Positions 9,394 to 17,188 of a DNA stretch of 64,000 nucleotides are shown here, piece after piece. The notes beneath the pieces were generated by a model that saw only the letters and a program-made list of their open reading frames with translations, did not search any database and was not told the DNA's origin. Both the position numbers and the translations under genes were made by a program. How positions within the stretch are numbered: position 1 is the first letter of the stretch; every line of letters starts with the position of its first letter. The stretch covers positions 310,001 to 374,000 of the forward strand of contig JODP01000004.1 of assembly GCA_000719025.1 (NCBI GenBank), in the 5' to 3' direction. This DNA is from Kineosporia aurantiaca JCM 3230 (GTDB lineage Bacteria; Actinomycetota; Actinomycetes; Actinomycetales; Kineosporiaceae).

Positions 9394-10314
9394 ATGAGCA
9401 CCAGTTCCCCGGGCCCGCTGGGTGAGGCCCTGCAGGCCTGGCGGGCCCGCATCCGCCCCGAGGACGTCGGTCTGCCCACCTACGGCGAGCGCCGCAGGGT
9501 AACGGGTCTGCGGCGCGAGGAACTGGCGCTGCTGGCCGGGGTGAGCGCCTCGTACTACACCCGTCTGGAGCAGGGTCAGTCGCGTAACGCCTCTCCCGAG
9601 GTGCTCGACGCCATTGCCGGCGCCCTCCGTCTGACCGATGCCGAGCGTCTTCACCTGACCGCCCTGGCGGCCGGCACCCGCCATCGCACGGCCGTGAAGC
9701 GTCCCCCGGCCGAGCACGTCGACCCGGCCCTGGCCGACCTCCTCGCCGTCCTGGGCGATGTGCCCGCCCTGGTCATGGGCCGCCGCTCCGATGTCCTGGC
9801 CTGGAACCCGATGGGGCACGCCCTGCTGGCCGGCGACGTGGACCTCGCCGCCCCCGCGGCCCGGGAGACCCGGCCGAACATGGCCGACCTGATCTTCACC
9901 GATCCGCACAACCGGGAGCTGTACGGCGACCACTGGCCGGTCAAGGCCCGGGCCGTGGTCGGCAACCTGCGCCTGGTCGCCGGGCGACACCCCGAGGACC
10001 CGCTGCTGGCCCAGCTCATCGGCAACCTGTCGATGAGCAGTCCCGACTTCGCCCGGCTCTGGGGGGACCACCGGGTGCAGCCCTGCGCCACGGCCGACTA
10101 CGAACTGCAGCACCCTCTGGTCGGAGCGCTGACCGTGACCCAGCAGTCGTTGCGGGCCCTGCAGAGCCCCGACCAGATCCTGGTGACCTGCACGGCACCC
10201 GTCGGATCGGCGTCCGCCCAGGCCCTGACCCTGCTGGCCCAACTGGTGCACGGTACGACGAGGCATCACCCCACCGAGCAAGGACGCCCGGTGCCAGGGG
10301 TGGTCAGTCGTTGA
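9394..10314 (+). CDS. XRE-family regulator with MmyB-type ligand-binding domain
   Basis: 306 aa. N-terminal helix-turn-helix around 30-85 (GLRREELALLAGVSASYYTRLEQG) followed by the MmyB-like domain found in many actinobacterial regulators, here with DLIFTDPHNRELYGDHW in the core. Such proteins usually act on an adjacent oxidoreductase gene. The 3' end overlaps the convergent quinone oxidoreductase gene by 11 bp, so that gene is a reasonable target. It is one of three MmyB-type regulators in the window. The GTG/ATG choice is clear (ATG 9394), but no convincing Shine-Dalgarno is visible. Confidence 0.87.
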   Translation: MSTSSPGPLGEALQAWRARIRPEDVGLPTYGERRRVTGLRREELALLAGVSASYYTRLEQGQSRNASPEVLDAIAGALRLTDAERLHLTALAAGTRHRTAVKRPPAEHVDPALADLLAVLGDVPALVMGRRSDVLAWNPMGHALLAGDVDLAAPAARETRPNMADLIFTDPHNRELYGDHWPVKARAVVGNLRLVAGRHPEDPLLAQLIGNLSMSSPDFARLWGDHRVQPCATADYELQHPLVGALTVTQQSLRALQSPDQILVTCTAPVGSASAQALTLLAQLVHGTTRHHPTEQGRPVPGVVSR

Positions 10315-11245
10315 TGACGACCAGCTTTCCGCCCTTTGGGGTGTGCTGAAGCTCGAGTTCCGTGAGCGCTTCGATCGCGTCGCGCAGAGGCACGGTGCGG
10401 GCGATCGGCATCCGTAGGTCCCCGTTCTCGGCGGCCCGGGCGAGCGCTTCGAGATCGGCGACGACCGGTTTGCCGACGACCACGGTGAAGGATCCGGGCA
10501 GGGCGCTGCGGACGAATTTGGCCTTGGTGGGCTGGATATCGAGAATCCTGCCCCCAGGTTTGATCAGGGTGCGGGCCTGGCGTGGCGAAAGGGCGTCGGC
10601 GGTGTCCAGGACGAGGTCGAACTGACCCTGGAGTTGCTTGGCGTCGAACTCGAAGCTGACGACCGGGGCGATACCGAGGGCCCGTGCCTCCTGCGCGGCG
10701 GTGTCGCGACAACTGCCGCCCACGGTGGCCCCCAGCATCTGGGCGATCTGAGTGGCGGCCCGCCCCACCCCGCCGAGGCAACCGGTCACGAACACGCTCT
10801 GCCCGGACCGCAATCGGCCGTGCGTGACCAGGGCCTGGTGGGCGGTGCCGGCGGCGACCGGGATCGCCGCGGCCTCCTCCCAGGAAACCTGCGCCGGCTT
10901 CTTCACCAGCCAGTTCTCTCCGGTCACGACGTACTCCGCGAAAGCGCCGGATTCCTTGAGACCGGCCCCGCCGAACACCTCGTCGCCGACCCGGAACCGG
11001 GTGACCTCGCTGCCGACCGCCTCCACAATCCCGGCCAGGTCGTGCCCCAGACCCCGGGGAAACTCCTTGCCGGTCATCATCTTCAGCCCGCCCTGGCGAA
11101 TCCCCCAGTCCATCGGGTTCGCCGCCGCAGCCTTCACCCTCACCAGGACCTGGTGGCCGGTCGGGCGCGCGGGCTCGAAGCCTTCCAGCCGCAGGACCTC
11201 GGGCCCGCCGTACTGGTGGTACTGGATGCGCCGTGCAGTCGCCAT
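10304..11245 (-). CDS. NADP-dependent zinc-free alcohol dehydrogenase / quinone oxidoreductase
   Basis: Medium-chain dehydrogenase/reductase of the QOR type, 313 aa from ATG 11245. N-terminal GroES-like domain starts at RRIQYHQYGGPEVLR; the nucleotide-binding motif is GCLGGVGRAATQIA. Zn-binding cysteines of classical ADH are missing, so it is likely an NADPH quinone or enone reductase. An in-frame ATG at 11281 lies inside the operator, so 11245 (with GAAGGGCGG upstream) is preferred. The promoter carries a large double palindrome but no regulator gene sits next to it on that side. Confidence 0.87.
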   Translation of the reverse strand: MATARRIQYHQYGGPEVLRLEGFEPARPTGHQVLVRVKAAAANPMDWGIRQGGLKMMTGKEFPRGLGHDLAGIVEAVGSEVTRFRVGDEVFGGAGLKESGAFAEYVVTGENWLVKKPAQVSWEEAAAIPVAAGTAHQALVTHGRLRSGQSVFVTGCLGGVGRAATQIAQMLGATVGGSCRDTAAQEARALGIAPVVSFEFDAKQLQGQFDLVLDTADALSPRQARTLIKPGGRILDIQPTKAKFVRSALPGSFTVVVGKPVVADLEALARAAENGDLRMPIARTVPLRDAIEALTELELQHTPKGGKLVVIND

Positions 11246-11259
11246 GGTGCCGCCCTTCG

Positions 11260-11318
11260 CGGTGATGTCATTAGGTGACATGACCGTAGCACGGCCATGT
11301 CACTTGATGACATCACCG
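11260..11318. promoter_or_regulatory. Large double-palindrome operator between divergent genes
   Basis: A 59-bp element: left arm 11260-11282 and right arm 11296-11318 are inverted repeats of 23 bp with two mismatches around a 13-bp centre. Each arm is itself a palindromic site, ATGTCA-TTAGG-TGACAT (11265-11281) and ATGTCA-CTTGA-TGACAT (11297-11313), centred 32 bp apart. It lies between the quinone oxidoreductase start (11245, minus) and the penicillin-binding protein start (11363, plus) and probably controls the former. Confidence 0.7.
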
Positions 11319-11362
11319 CGTCTTGACCGCATCCTGACATTCGCCCGAGAGGCTCTCCGGTT

Positions 11363-13318
11363 GTGGAAGCCGAGATCGCGCCGCCCCTGCCCGAACCACC
11401 GTCCGAAGGGGAGAACACCGAGAACACAAAGCCATCGCCCAGAACCACCCCGCGACGACGCCGGTGGGTGAAATGGCTGATCCGGCTGGCCGTCAGCACC
11501 GGAATCCTGATCGTGGCCCTGGTGATCACGTTCATCGTGATCTACCAGCGGGTCAAGGTCCCGGAGGCCGATGCCGCGGCGACCGCCCAGGCCGCGGTGA
11601 TCACCTACTCCAACGGTGAGGTGATGGCTCGGGTGGGCCCACTGGACCGGGAGGACGTCCCGCTCGCGAAAGTGCCCGGACCGGTGCGGAACGCCGTGCT
11701 GGCGGCCGAGGACGACACCTTTTACGAAAACCACGGTTTCCGGGTGAGCTCCATTGCCCGGGCAGCGATCAGCACGGCCCGGGGCAGCTCGGAGGGTGGC
11801 TCCACGATCACCCAGCAGTACGTGAAGAACCTCTACGACCGGCGGGAGCACAGCCTCGGCCGCAAGGCGTCCGAACTGGTCCTGGCCATGAAGCTGAACC
11901 GGCAGAGGTCCAAGGACGACATCCTCCAGGGGTACCTGAACACGATCTACTGGGGGCGCGGGGCCTACGGCATCCAGTCCGCCGCCCAGGCCTACTTCCA
12001 TGTCGATGCCGACCGGCTCAGCGTTTCGCAAGGGGCGTTCCTGGCCGGAATCATCAACGCGCCCGAGGCTTCCGACCCGGCCGACGGCGGGCCGTCCGCG
12101 GCCCGGGCCCAGCGGCGCTGGGGCGTGGTGCTGGACGCCATGGTCCGCGGCCACTCCCTGTCGCCGGGCGAGCGAGCGGGCCAGGAGTTCCCGAGGGTCC
12201 GGGCCCCGCGCACGGACAGCGCGCTGGGCGGGCAGACCGGCTACCTCGTGACCATGGTGGAGTCGGAAGTGCGACGAAGGCTCCACCTCAGCGACGAGGC
12301 CTTCCGGACCGACGGCTATCGAATCGTCACCACTTTCGACCGGAATCTGATGACCGCGGCCGAGGACTCGGTCGAAGCATCCCTGCCGCACCGGTTACCG
12401 AAGAATCTGCAGGTCGGCCTGGCTTCCGTCGATCCCCGCACCGGGGCCGTCCGGGCCCTTTACGGTGGGCCCGACTTCCTGGAACGCCAGCAGAACGCGG
12501 CCACCCAGGACAGCGTCGAGGCAGCCGGCACCTTCTCCCCCTTCATCGTGGTCACGGCCCTGAAGGCCGGTTTCCCGCTGGACGCCGAGATGGCCGGTCC
12601 CGCCGAGGTCCGGATCGACGGCGAGACCATCGACAACTTCCGGGGCCGGAACTACGGAACCATCTCCCTGTCGCAAGCCGGCAGCTGGTCCGCGAACACC
12701 GCACTGGCCGCGCTGGTCCCCAAGGTGGGCACGGCTCGGTTCCGGAAAGATCTCTACGCCGCCGGTATCTCACCGGGCGCGAGCATCAGCGGCGCGGTGA
12801 GCAGTGTGCTGGGAGCGGCTTCGGTGCATCCGCTCAGCGTGGCGAAGGCGTACGCAACCCTGGCGGCGCAGGGCGTTCGGCATGAGACGTACGTGGTGCA
12901 GTCGATCACCGACACCGGCTCCGGCGCAGCCGTGCTGACCACGACCGAGGACGCCACCCGCGGCACCCGGGTCTTTCCCGCCTCGGTGACCCGGGAGGTC
13001 GGGAAGGGGTTGCTGGTGAACGGGCAGGACTCGCCGGCGAAGATGCGGAACTCGTCGGAACTGAACTCCGAGTCCTACGCGTCCAGGGTGGGCCAGGAGG
13101 TGGCGGTGCAGAGCGGCACGTCCTCCAGCTACCGATCGGCCTGGATGGCCGGCTACACCCCGGAACTGTCCACCGCCGTGGCCCTCTACCAGTTGACCCC
13201 TCAGGGCAGGAACCTCCGGCGGATGGAAGGCTTCGGGCGCTACCGGCACATCACCGGTGACAGCTATCCGGGCGACATCTGGGCCGGGTACCTGGCGCGG
13301 GTGTCCAAGGGTTCGTAG
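11363..13318 (+). CDS. Class A penicillin-binding protein with degenerate transpeptidase site
   Basis: 651 aa. A Pro-rich cytoplasmic head, one membrane helix (about 40-60) and a GT51 peptidoglycan glycosyltransferase domain with AAEDDTFYENHGF (catalytic Glu116), GGSTITQQYVKN and RKASELVLAMKL all present. The transpeptidase-like domain is about 345-640, but the motifs are altered: the SxxK position reads G389-T-F-S392 (GTFSPF where active enzymes have STFKPF), and the KTG box reads QSGT (583-586). Only S443-A-N survives. It should still polymerise glycan strands but is unlikely to cross-link or bind penicillin covalently. The bases were re-read at each motif and no frameshift explains the changes. 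Confidence 0.88.
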   Translation: MEAEIAPPLPEPPSEGENTENTKPSPRTTPRRRRWVKWLIRLAVSTGILIVALVITFIVIYQRVKVPEADAAATAQAAVITYSNGEVMARVGPLDREDVPLAKVPGPVRNAVLAAEDDTFYENHGFRVSSIARAAISTARGSSEGGSTITQQYVKNLYDRREHSLGRKASELVLAMKLNRQRSKDDILQGYLNTIYWGRGAYGIQSAAQAYFHVDADRLSVSQGAFLAGIINAPEASDPADGGPSAARAQRRWGVVLDAMVRGHSLSPGERAGQEFPRVRAPRTDSALGGQTGYLVTMVESEVRRRLHLSDEAFRTDGYRIVTTFDRNLMTAAEDSVEASLPHRLPKNLQVGLASVDPRTGAVRALYGGPDFLERQQNAATQDSVEAAGTFSPFIVVTALKAGFPLDAEMAGPAEVRIDGETIDNFRGRNYGTISLSQAGSWSANTALAALVPKVGTARFRKDLYAAGISPGASISGAVSSVLGAASVHPLSVAKAYATLAAQGVRHETYVVQSITDTGSGAAVLTTTEDATRGTRVFPASVTREVGKGLLVNGQDSPAKMRNSSELNSESYASRVGQEVAVQSGTSSSYRSAWMAGYTPELSTAVALYQLTPQGRNLRRMEGFGRYRHITGDSYPGDIWAGYLARVSKGS

Positions 13319-13446
13319 GGACGACCGGTGCGTGGGAAGGACTGCGGTGAACGGGATCGGCAATGCCCGGACGCCCGCTGAGATCGGTGGACGGCGGGAG
13401 ACAATGGCGCTGTCACTTTTCGTCGACTCCGAGAGATGGAGCGATA

Positions 13447-16317
13447 GTGCCCGGTCAAAGAGGATCACGGCAGGCAGCAGGAATCGGACGGCTCCGGAAG
13501 TGGGTGGCGGCAGGCACGGTGGGGGCTCTGCTCTCGGCGGCCCTGGCCCTCGCCGGCACCTCACCGGCTGCGGCGGCGGGGGCGGCTGGGGGCAAATCTG
13601 CGGTCATTTCGGGCAAGGCGCGGTTCGAGGTGCTCTCCCCCACGCTGATCCGGACCGAGTACGCGGGCGACGCCAAGTTCGTCGACGGCGGCACCTTCAA
13701 CGTGGTCGGGCGCAACGACTTCGCACCGCCCCGGTTCACCACCAGCACGAGCGGGGGCTGGCTGAGCATCGACACCGGCAAGGTGCTGCTGCGTTACCGG
13801 ACCGGATCCGGGGCCTTCGGCGCCGACAACCTGCGGGTGAGCCTGAAATCCGGTGCCCAGACCGTGCAGGCCGGTCCCTGGGCCGGGCAGGCCACGCCGG
13901 AGTGCGCCGCCCAGAAGCTCTGCGAGGCCGAGGATCTCTCGCTGCAGGGACTCGCTTCCGCCACGAACCATTCGGGCTACACCGGAAAGGGTTTCGTGGC
14001 CGGGTTCGAGGCAGTGGGTAATGCGCTGCGCTTCTCGGTGAACGTCGATAAGGCCGGTACCTACGACCTCGCGGTGCGCTACGCCAACGCGCAGGGCGGG
14101 GACGGGCAGAACGTGGAACGGACGCTTTCGGCGACGGTCGACGGCGCGAATGCCCAGCAGTTCAGGCTGCCGCCCACGGGCTCCTGGGACACCTGGGCCG
14201 TGGTCAAGGTACCTATCACCCTCAAGGCTGGGCGCCAGGAGGTTGCACTGGTCCGCAACAGCGCGGATTCCGGTGACGTCAACATCGACAGCCTGGCCGT
14301 GCTGACCACTGGCGCGGCCTTCCCCGATCCGACGCCACCGGCCCCGCAGCCCTGCGGGTTCGCAACCGTGTGCGAGGCCGACGGTGGAACGCTGGCCGGT
14401 GGGGCGACCACGGCCGACAACCACAACGGCTACTCCGGAACGGCTTTCGTCGCCGGATTGGAGCAAGCCGGCGCATCGGACACGCTGACCCTGACCGGCG
14501 TGCCGAAGGCGGGCTCCTACTGGGCCCAGGTGCGGTACGCCAACGGCCAGGCGGGCAGCCAGCCGATCCAAACCCGCACCATGACCCTCCAAGCCGGGGA
14601 CGCTCCTACCGCAACCATCAGCCTTCCGCCCACCAGCGGCTGGGACTACTGGCAAACGTCCATGGTCAAAATCACTTTGGCCGCTGGTACGAATACCGTA
14701 AAGCTCGGTTGCCCAACCGATGCCAGCTGCAACATCAACCTGGATACGGTCGCCTTCACGAGCGCCAAGTCCCCCACCCTGGATCCGCACGCCCCGCTCG
14801 GCGGCTACCGGCGAGGGCTCGACGGGGTGAACGGGAGCGCAAAGACCAACCCCGGTCTGCTGTATCAGGACGGATGGTCATTGCTCGACGACACCGCCTC
14901 GGCCCTGTACAACCCGTCCACCCAGAAGGTCACCCAAAGGTCAGCCCACTCGGGCGGTTACCAGGACGGCTACGTTTTCGGCTACGGCCACGACTACAAC
15001 GCCGGCCTGGCCGATCTTTCCAAGCTGACCGGACCCACGCTGCTGCTGCCGAAATGGGCCTACGGGGTCTGGTACGCGGAGTATTACGACCGCACCGCCG
15101 ACGACTTCCAGAAGACGATCGTCCCCCGATTCAAGTCCGAGGGCGTCCCCCTGGACGTTCTGGTGGTGGACACCGACTTCAAGACGCCGGACCGCTGGAA
15201 CGGATGGACGATCGACCCGACGAAATTCCCCGATCCGGAAGGATTCTTCGCCTGGGCCCACGCTCAGGGGCTGCACACCTCGCTGAACATTCATCCGAGC
15301 ATCCTCGGCAGTGACCCGAAGTTCGCCCAGGCGCAGACCACCGCGAAGGGCAAGCTGCAGCGGACCGGCTGCAACGGCGGCGCGGACTGCTACAGCTTCG
15401 ACTGGGGCGACCCGGACCAGCTGGCCGCCTATCTCGGCCTGCACGACAGCCTGGAAACCAAGACGGGGCCGGACTTCTGGTGGCTGGACTGGTGCTGTGA
15501 CGCCTCCCAGTCCTCGCTGCCCGGCGTCACCCCGGACGCGTGGATCAACCAGCAGTACGCCGCGCGCGACGGATTCGCCTTCAGCCGGGCCTACGGCTCG
15601 TTGCAGGCGGGCGGATACGGCAACCCGGTGGCGGTCCCGACCGGCCCCTGGGCCGACAAGCGCACCACGCTGCACTTCACCGGGGACACCACCTCCAACT
15701 GGGAAACCCTGCAGATGGAGGTCGGTTACACGCCGGGCGAGTCGGTGGCGACGGGTCTGGCCGCGGTCAGCCACGACATCGGCGGCCACACCGGAGGCCT
15801 ACAAGAACCGGGGTCGGAGCCCGGGAGCACCAAGCTGCCGGACGACCTGTACGCCCGCTGGGTGCAACTGGGCACGTTCCAGCCGATCGACCGGCTGCAC
15901 TCCAACCACAGCGATCGGCTGCCCTGGCAGTACGGCACCGACGCGAAGGCCTCGGCCGAGAAGTTCCTGAAGCTGCGCCGCACGCTTCAGTCGTACACCT
16001 ACAAGGCCGCTCAGGAGGCCAAGCAGACGGGCGCGCCGATCACCCGGCCGCTCTACCTTTCCTACCCCGACCAGCAGGCGGCCTACGCCACCGCCGGTTC
16101 CGAATACCTCTACGGATCCGACCTTCTCGTAGCACCGGTCACCACCCCCGGAGCCAGCGCCACGACGTCGGTCTGGTTCCCGCCGGGCAGCAGCTGGACC
16201 GACTACTTCACCGGCAAGAAGTACCCGGGCGGGACGACAGCTCAGGTCAGCACCACGCTGCAGACCATGCCGGTGTTCGTCCGGGCCGGGGCCAAGGTGC
16301 CGGGAGCCAAGGCCTGA
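13447..16317 (+). CDS. Secreted GH31 alpha-glycosidase with two inserted CBM modules
   Basis: 956 aa from GTG 13447; an upstream in-frame start exists at 13363, but the GTG lies just before a good signal peptide (RKWVAAGTVGALLSAALALAG, cleavage near ASPAAAA). The N-terminal beta-sandwich appears in two pieces (about 35-150 and 445-530), separated by two CBM35/CBM6-like repeats starting CEAEDLSLQG (about 159) and CEADGGTLAGG (about 309). The TIM barrel follows, with LPKWAYGVWYAEYYDRT, VDTDFKTP, the nucleophile Asp681 in WWLDWCCD, SHDIGGHTGG and RWVQLGTFQP. Likely hydrolyses alpha-glucosidic or alpha-xylosidic oligosaccharides outside the cell; the exact substrate is unknown. Confidence 0.87.
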   Translation: MPGQRGSRQAAGIGRLRKWVAAGTVGALLSAALALAGTSPAAAAGAAGGKSAVISGKARFEVLSPTLIRTEYAGDAKFVDGGTFNVVGRNDFAPPRFTTSTSGGWLSIDTGKVLLRYRTGSGAFGADNLRVSLKSGAQTVQAGPWAGQATPECAAQKLCEAEDLSLQGLASATNHSGYTGKGFVAGFEAVGNALRFSVNVDKAGTYDLAVRYANAQGGDGQNVERTLSATVDGANAQQFRLPPTGSWDTWAVVKVPITLKAGRQEVALVRNSADSGDVNIDSLAVLTTGAAFPDPTPPAPQPCGFATVCEADGGTLAGGATTADNHNGYSGTAFVAGLEQAGASDTLTLTGVPKAGSYWAQVRYANGQAGSQPIQTRTMTLQAGDAPTATISLPPTSGWDYWQTSMVKITLAAGTNTVKLGCPTDASCNINLDTVAFTSAKSPTLDPHAPLGGYRRGLDGVNGSAKTNPGLLYQDGWSLLDDTASALYNPSTQKVTQRSAHSGGYQDGYVFGYGHDYNAGLADLSKLTGPTLLLPKWAYGVWYAEYYDRTADDFQKTIVPRFKSEGVPLDVLVVDTDFKTPDRWNGWTIDPTKFPDPEGFFAWAHAQGLHTSLNIHPSILGSDPKFAQAQTTAKGKLQRTGCNGGADCYSFDWGDPDQLAAYLGLHDSLETKTGPDFWWLDWCCDASQSSLPGVTPDAWINQQYAARDGFAFSRAYGSLQAGGYGNPVAVPTGPWADKRTTLHFTGDTTSNWETLQMEVGYTPGESVATGLAAVSHDIGGHTGGLQEPGSEPGSTKLPDDLYARWVQLGTFQPIDRLHSNHSDRLPWQYGTDAKASAEKFLKLRRTLQSYTYKAAQEAKQTGAPITRPLYLSYPDQQAAYATAGSEYLYGSDLLVAPVTTPGASATTSVWFPPGSSWTDYFTGKKYPGGTTAQVSTTLQTMPVFVRAGAKVPGAKA

Positions 16318-16335
16318 TCCGCTTCCCAGAAGGGG

Positions 16336-16360
16336 CCGGCCACCTGCTCAGGGTGGCCGG
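16336..16360. terminator. Terminator hairpin between GH31 and IclR genes
   Basis: CCGGCCACC (16336-16344), loop TGCTCAG and GGTGGCCGG (16352-16360) form a perfect 9-bp stem between convergent genes. Confidence 0.7.
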
Positions 16361-16372
16361 TCCCGGGTCCGA

Positions 16373-17125
16373 TCACCCGTAGAGCCGACGATGCAGCACT
16401 TCGGCATGGCGGTGCACCTCGGCGACCAGGCGCGCCTCGTCGGCCTGGCCCTCGGCGTAGGTGATCGCCAGGCTCGTGACCGGCCAGCCGGTCCGGTCCT
16501 TCACGGCCACGGCCACCGACGCCAGCCCTTCGGCGATCTCTCCGTTCTCGACGGCATGCCCCCGGGCGCGGGTGGTGACCAGCTCGGCCCTCAAGCGCGA
16601 GTACGACTGCGCGTGGCCCGTTCTCGGCGTGAAGGCCGAGGCGTCCGGAAACAGCGCCCGCACCTGTTCCCGGGGCAGGGCGGCCAGGAGGGCCCGTCCG
16701 CTGGCCGTGAGCGCACTCGGAAGCCGCACTCCGACATCGGTTACCAGCACCGGACGTCCGGGGGCGCGTTCGTCGGCCAAGTAGACGACGTCCCTTCCGT
16801 TCAGGACGGCCAGATGACCGCTCTCACCGACCCGGTCGACCAAGGCCGCCAGGACCGGCCGGCCCAGCCGGGTGATCGGCTCCTGCCGGGTGTACCCCGA
16901 GCCGAGGTCGAACGAGGCAATGCCCAGACCGTAGCGACGCGATTCCGGGTATCGGAGCACGAATCCCCGCTCTTCGAGCACCCCGAGCAGACGGTAGACA
17001 CTGGAGCGCGGCAGCTGCAGCGTCCGGGCCAGGGTGGCCGCCGCGACCGGGCCCGACTGGGTGGCCAGGAACGACAGGATGCGCAGCGCCGCGTCGACGG
17101 TGGGCGCGGGAGCGGTTCCGGCCAT
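16373..17125 (-). CDS. IclR-family transcriptional regulator
   Basis: 250 aa. Winged helix-turn-helix at about 8-70 (DAALRILSFLATQSGPV, LPRSSVYRLLGVLEERG), then the IclR effector-binding domain (LTASGRALLAALP, ENGEIAEGLASVAVAVKD). An open frame continues far upstream but is antisense to the ammonia-lyase gene; ATG 17125 (AGGATGCTGGAC upstream) or ATG 17134 are the credible starts. It is divergent from histidine ammonia-lyase, with a palindrome between them, so it probably controls histidine use. Confidence 0.88.
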   Translation of the reverse strand: MAGTAPAPTVDAALRILSFLATQSGPVAAATLARTLQLPRSSVYRLLGVLEERGFVLRYPESRRYGLGIASFDLGSGYTRQEPITRLGRPVLAALVDRVGESGHLAVLNGRDVVYLADERAPGRPVLVTDVGVRLPSALTASGRALLAALPREQVRALFPDASAFTPRTGHAQSYSRLRAELVTTRARGHAVENGEIAEGLASVAVAVKDRTGWPVTSLAITYAEGQADEARLVAEVHRHAEVLHRRLYG

Positions 17126-17129
17126 GTCC

Positions 17130-17151
17130 AGCATCCTAGACACCGGATGCT
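17130..17151. promoter_or_regulatory. Candidate IclR operator
   Basis: AGCATCC-tagacacc-GGATGCT, a perfect 7-8-7 inverted repeat in the 63-bp gap between the divergent IclR and hutH starts. It overlaps the alternative IclR start at 17134, favouring ATG 17125. Confidence 0.45.
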
Positions 17152-17188
17152 CCTGGCCCCCTGCCCCGCCCGGGTGGTCTGAGGTCAG

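Noticed and set aside
11246..11281. ATG at 11281 as start of the quinone oxidoreductase
   Set aside because: It lies within the palindromic operator, adds 12 residues not typical of the family, and the inner ATG has the better ribosome-binding context.
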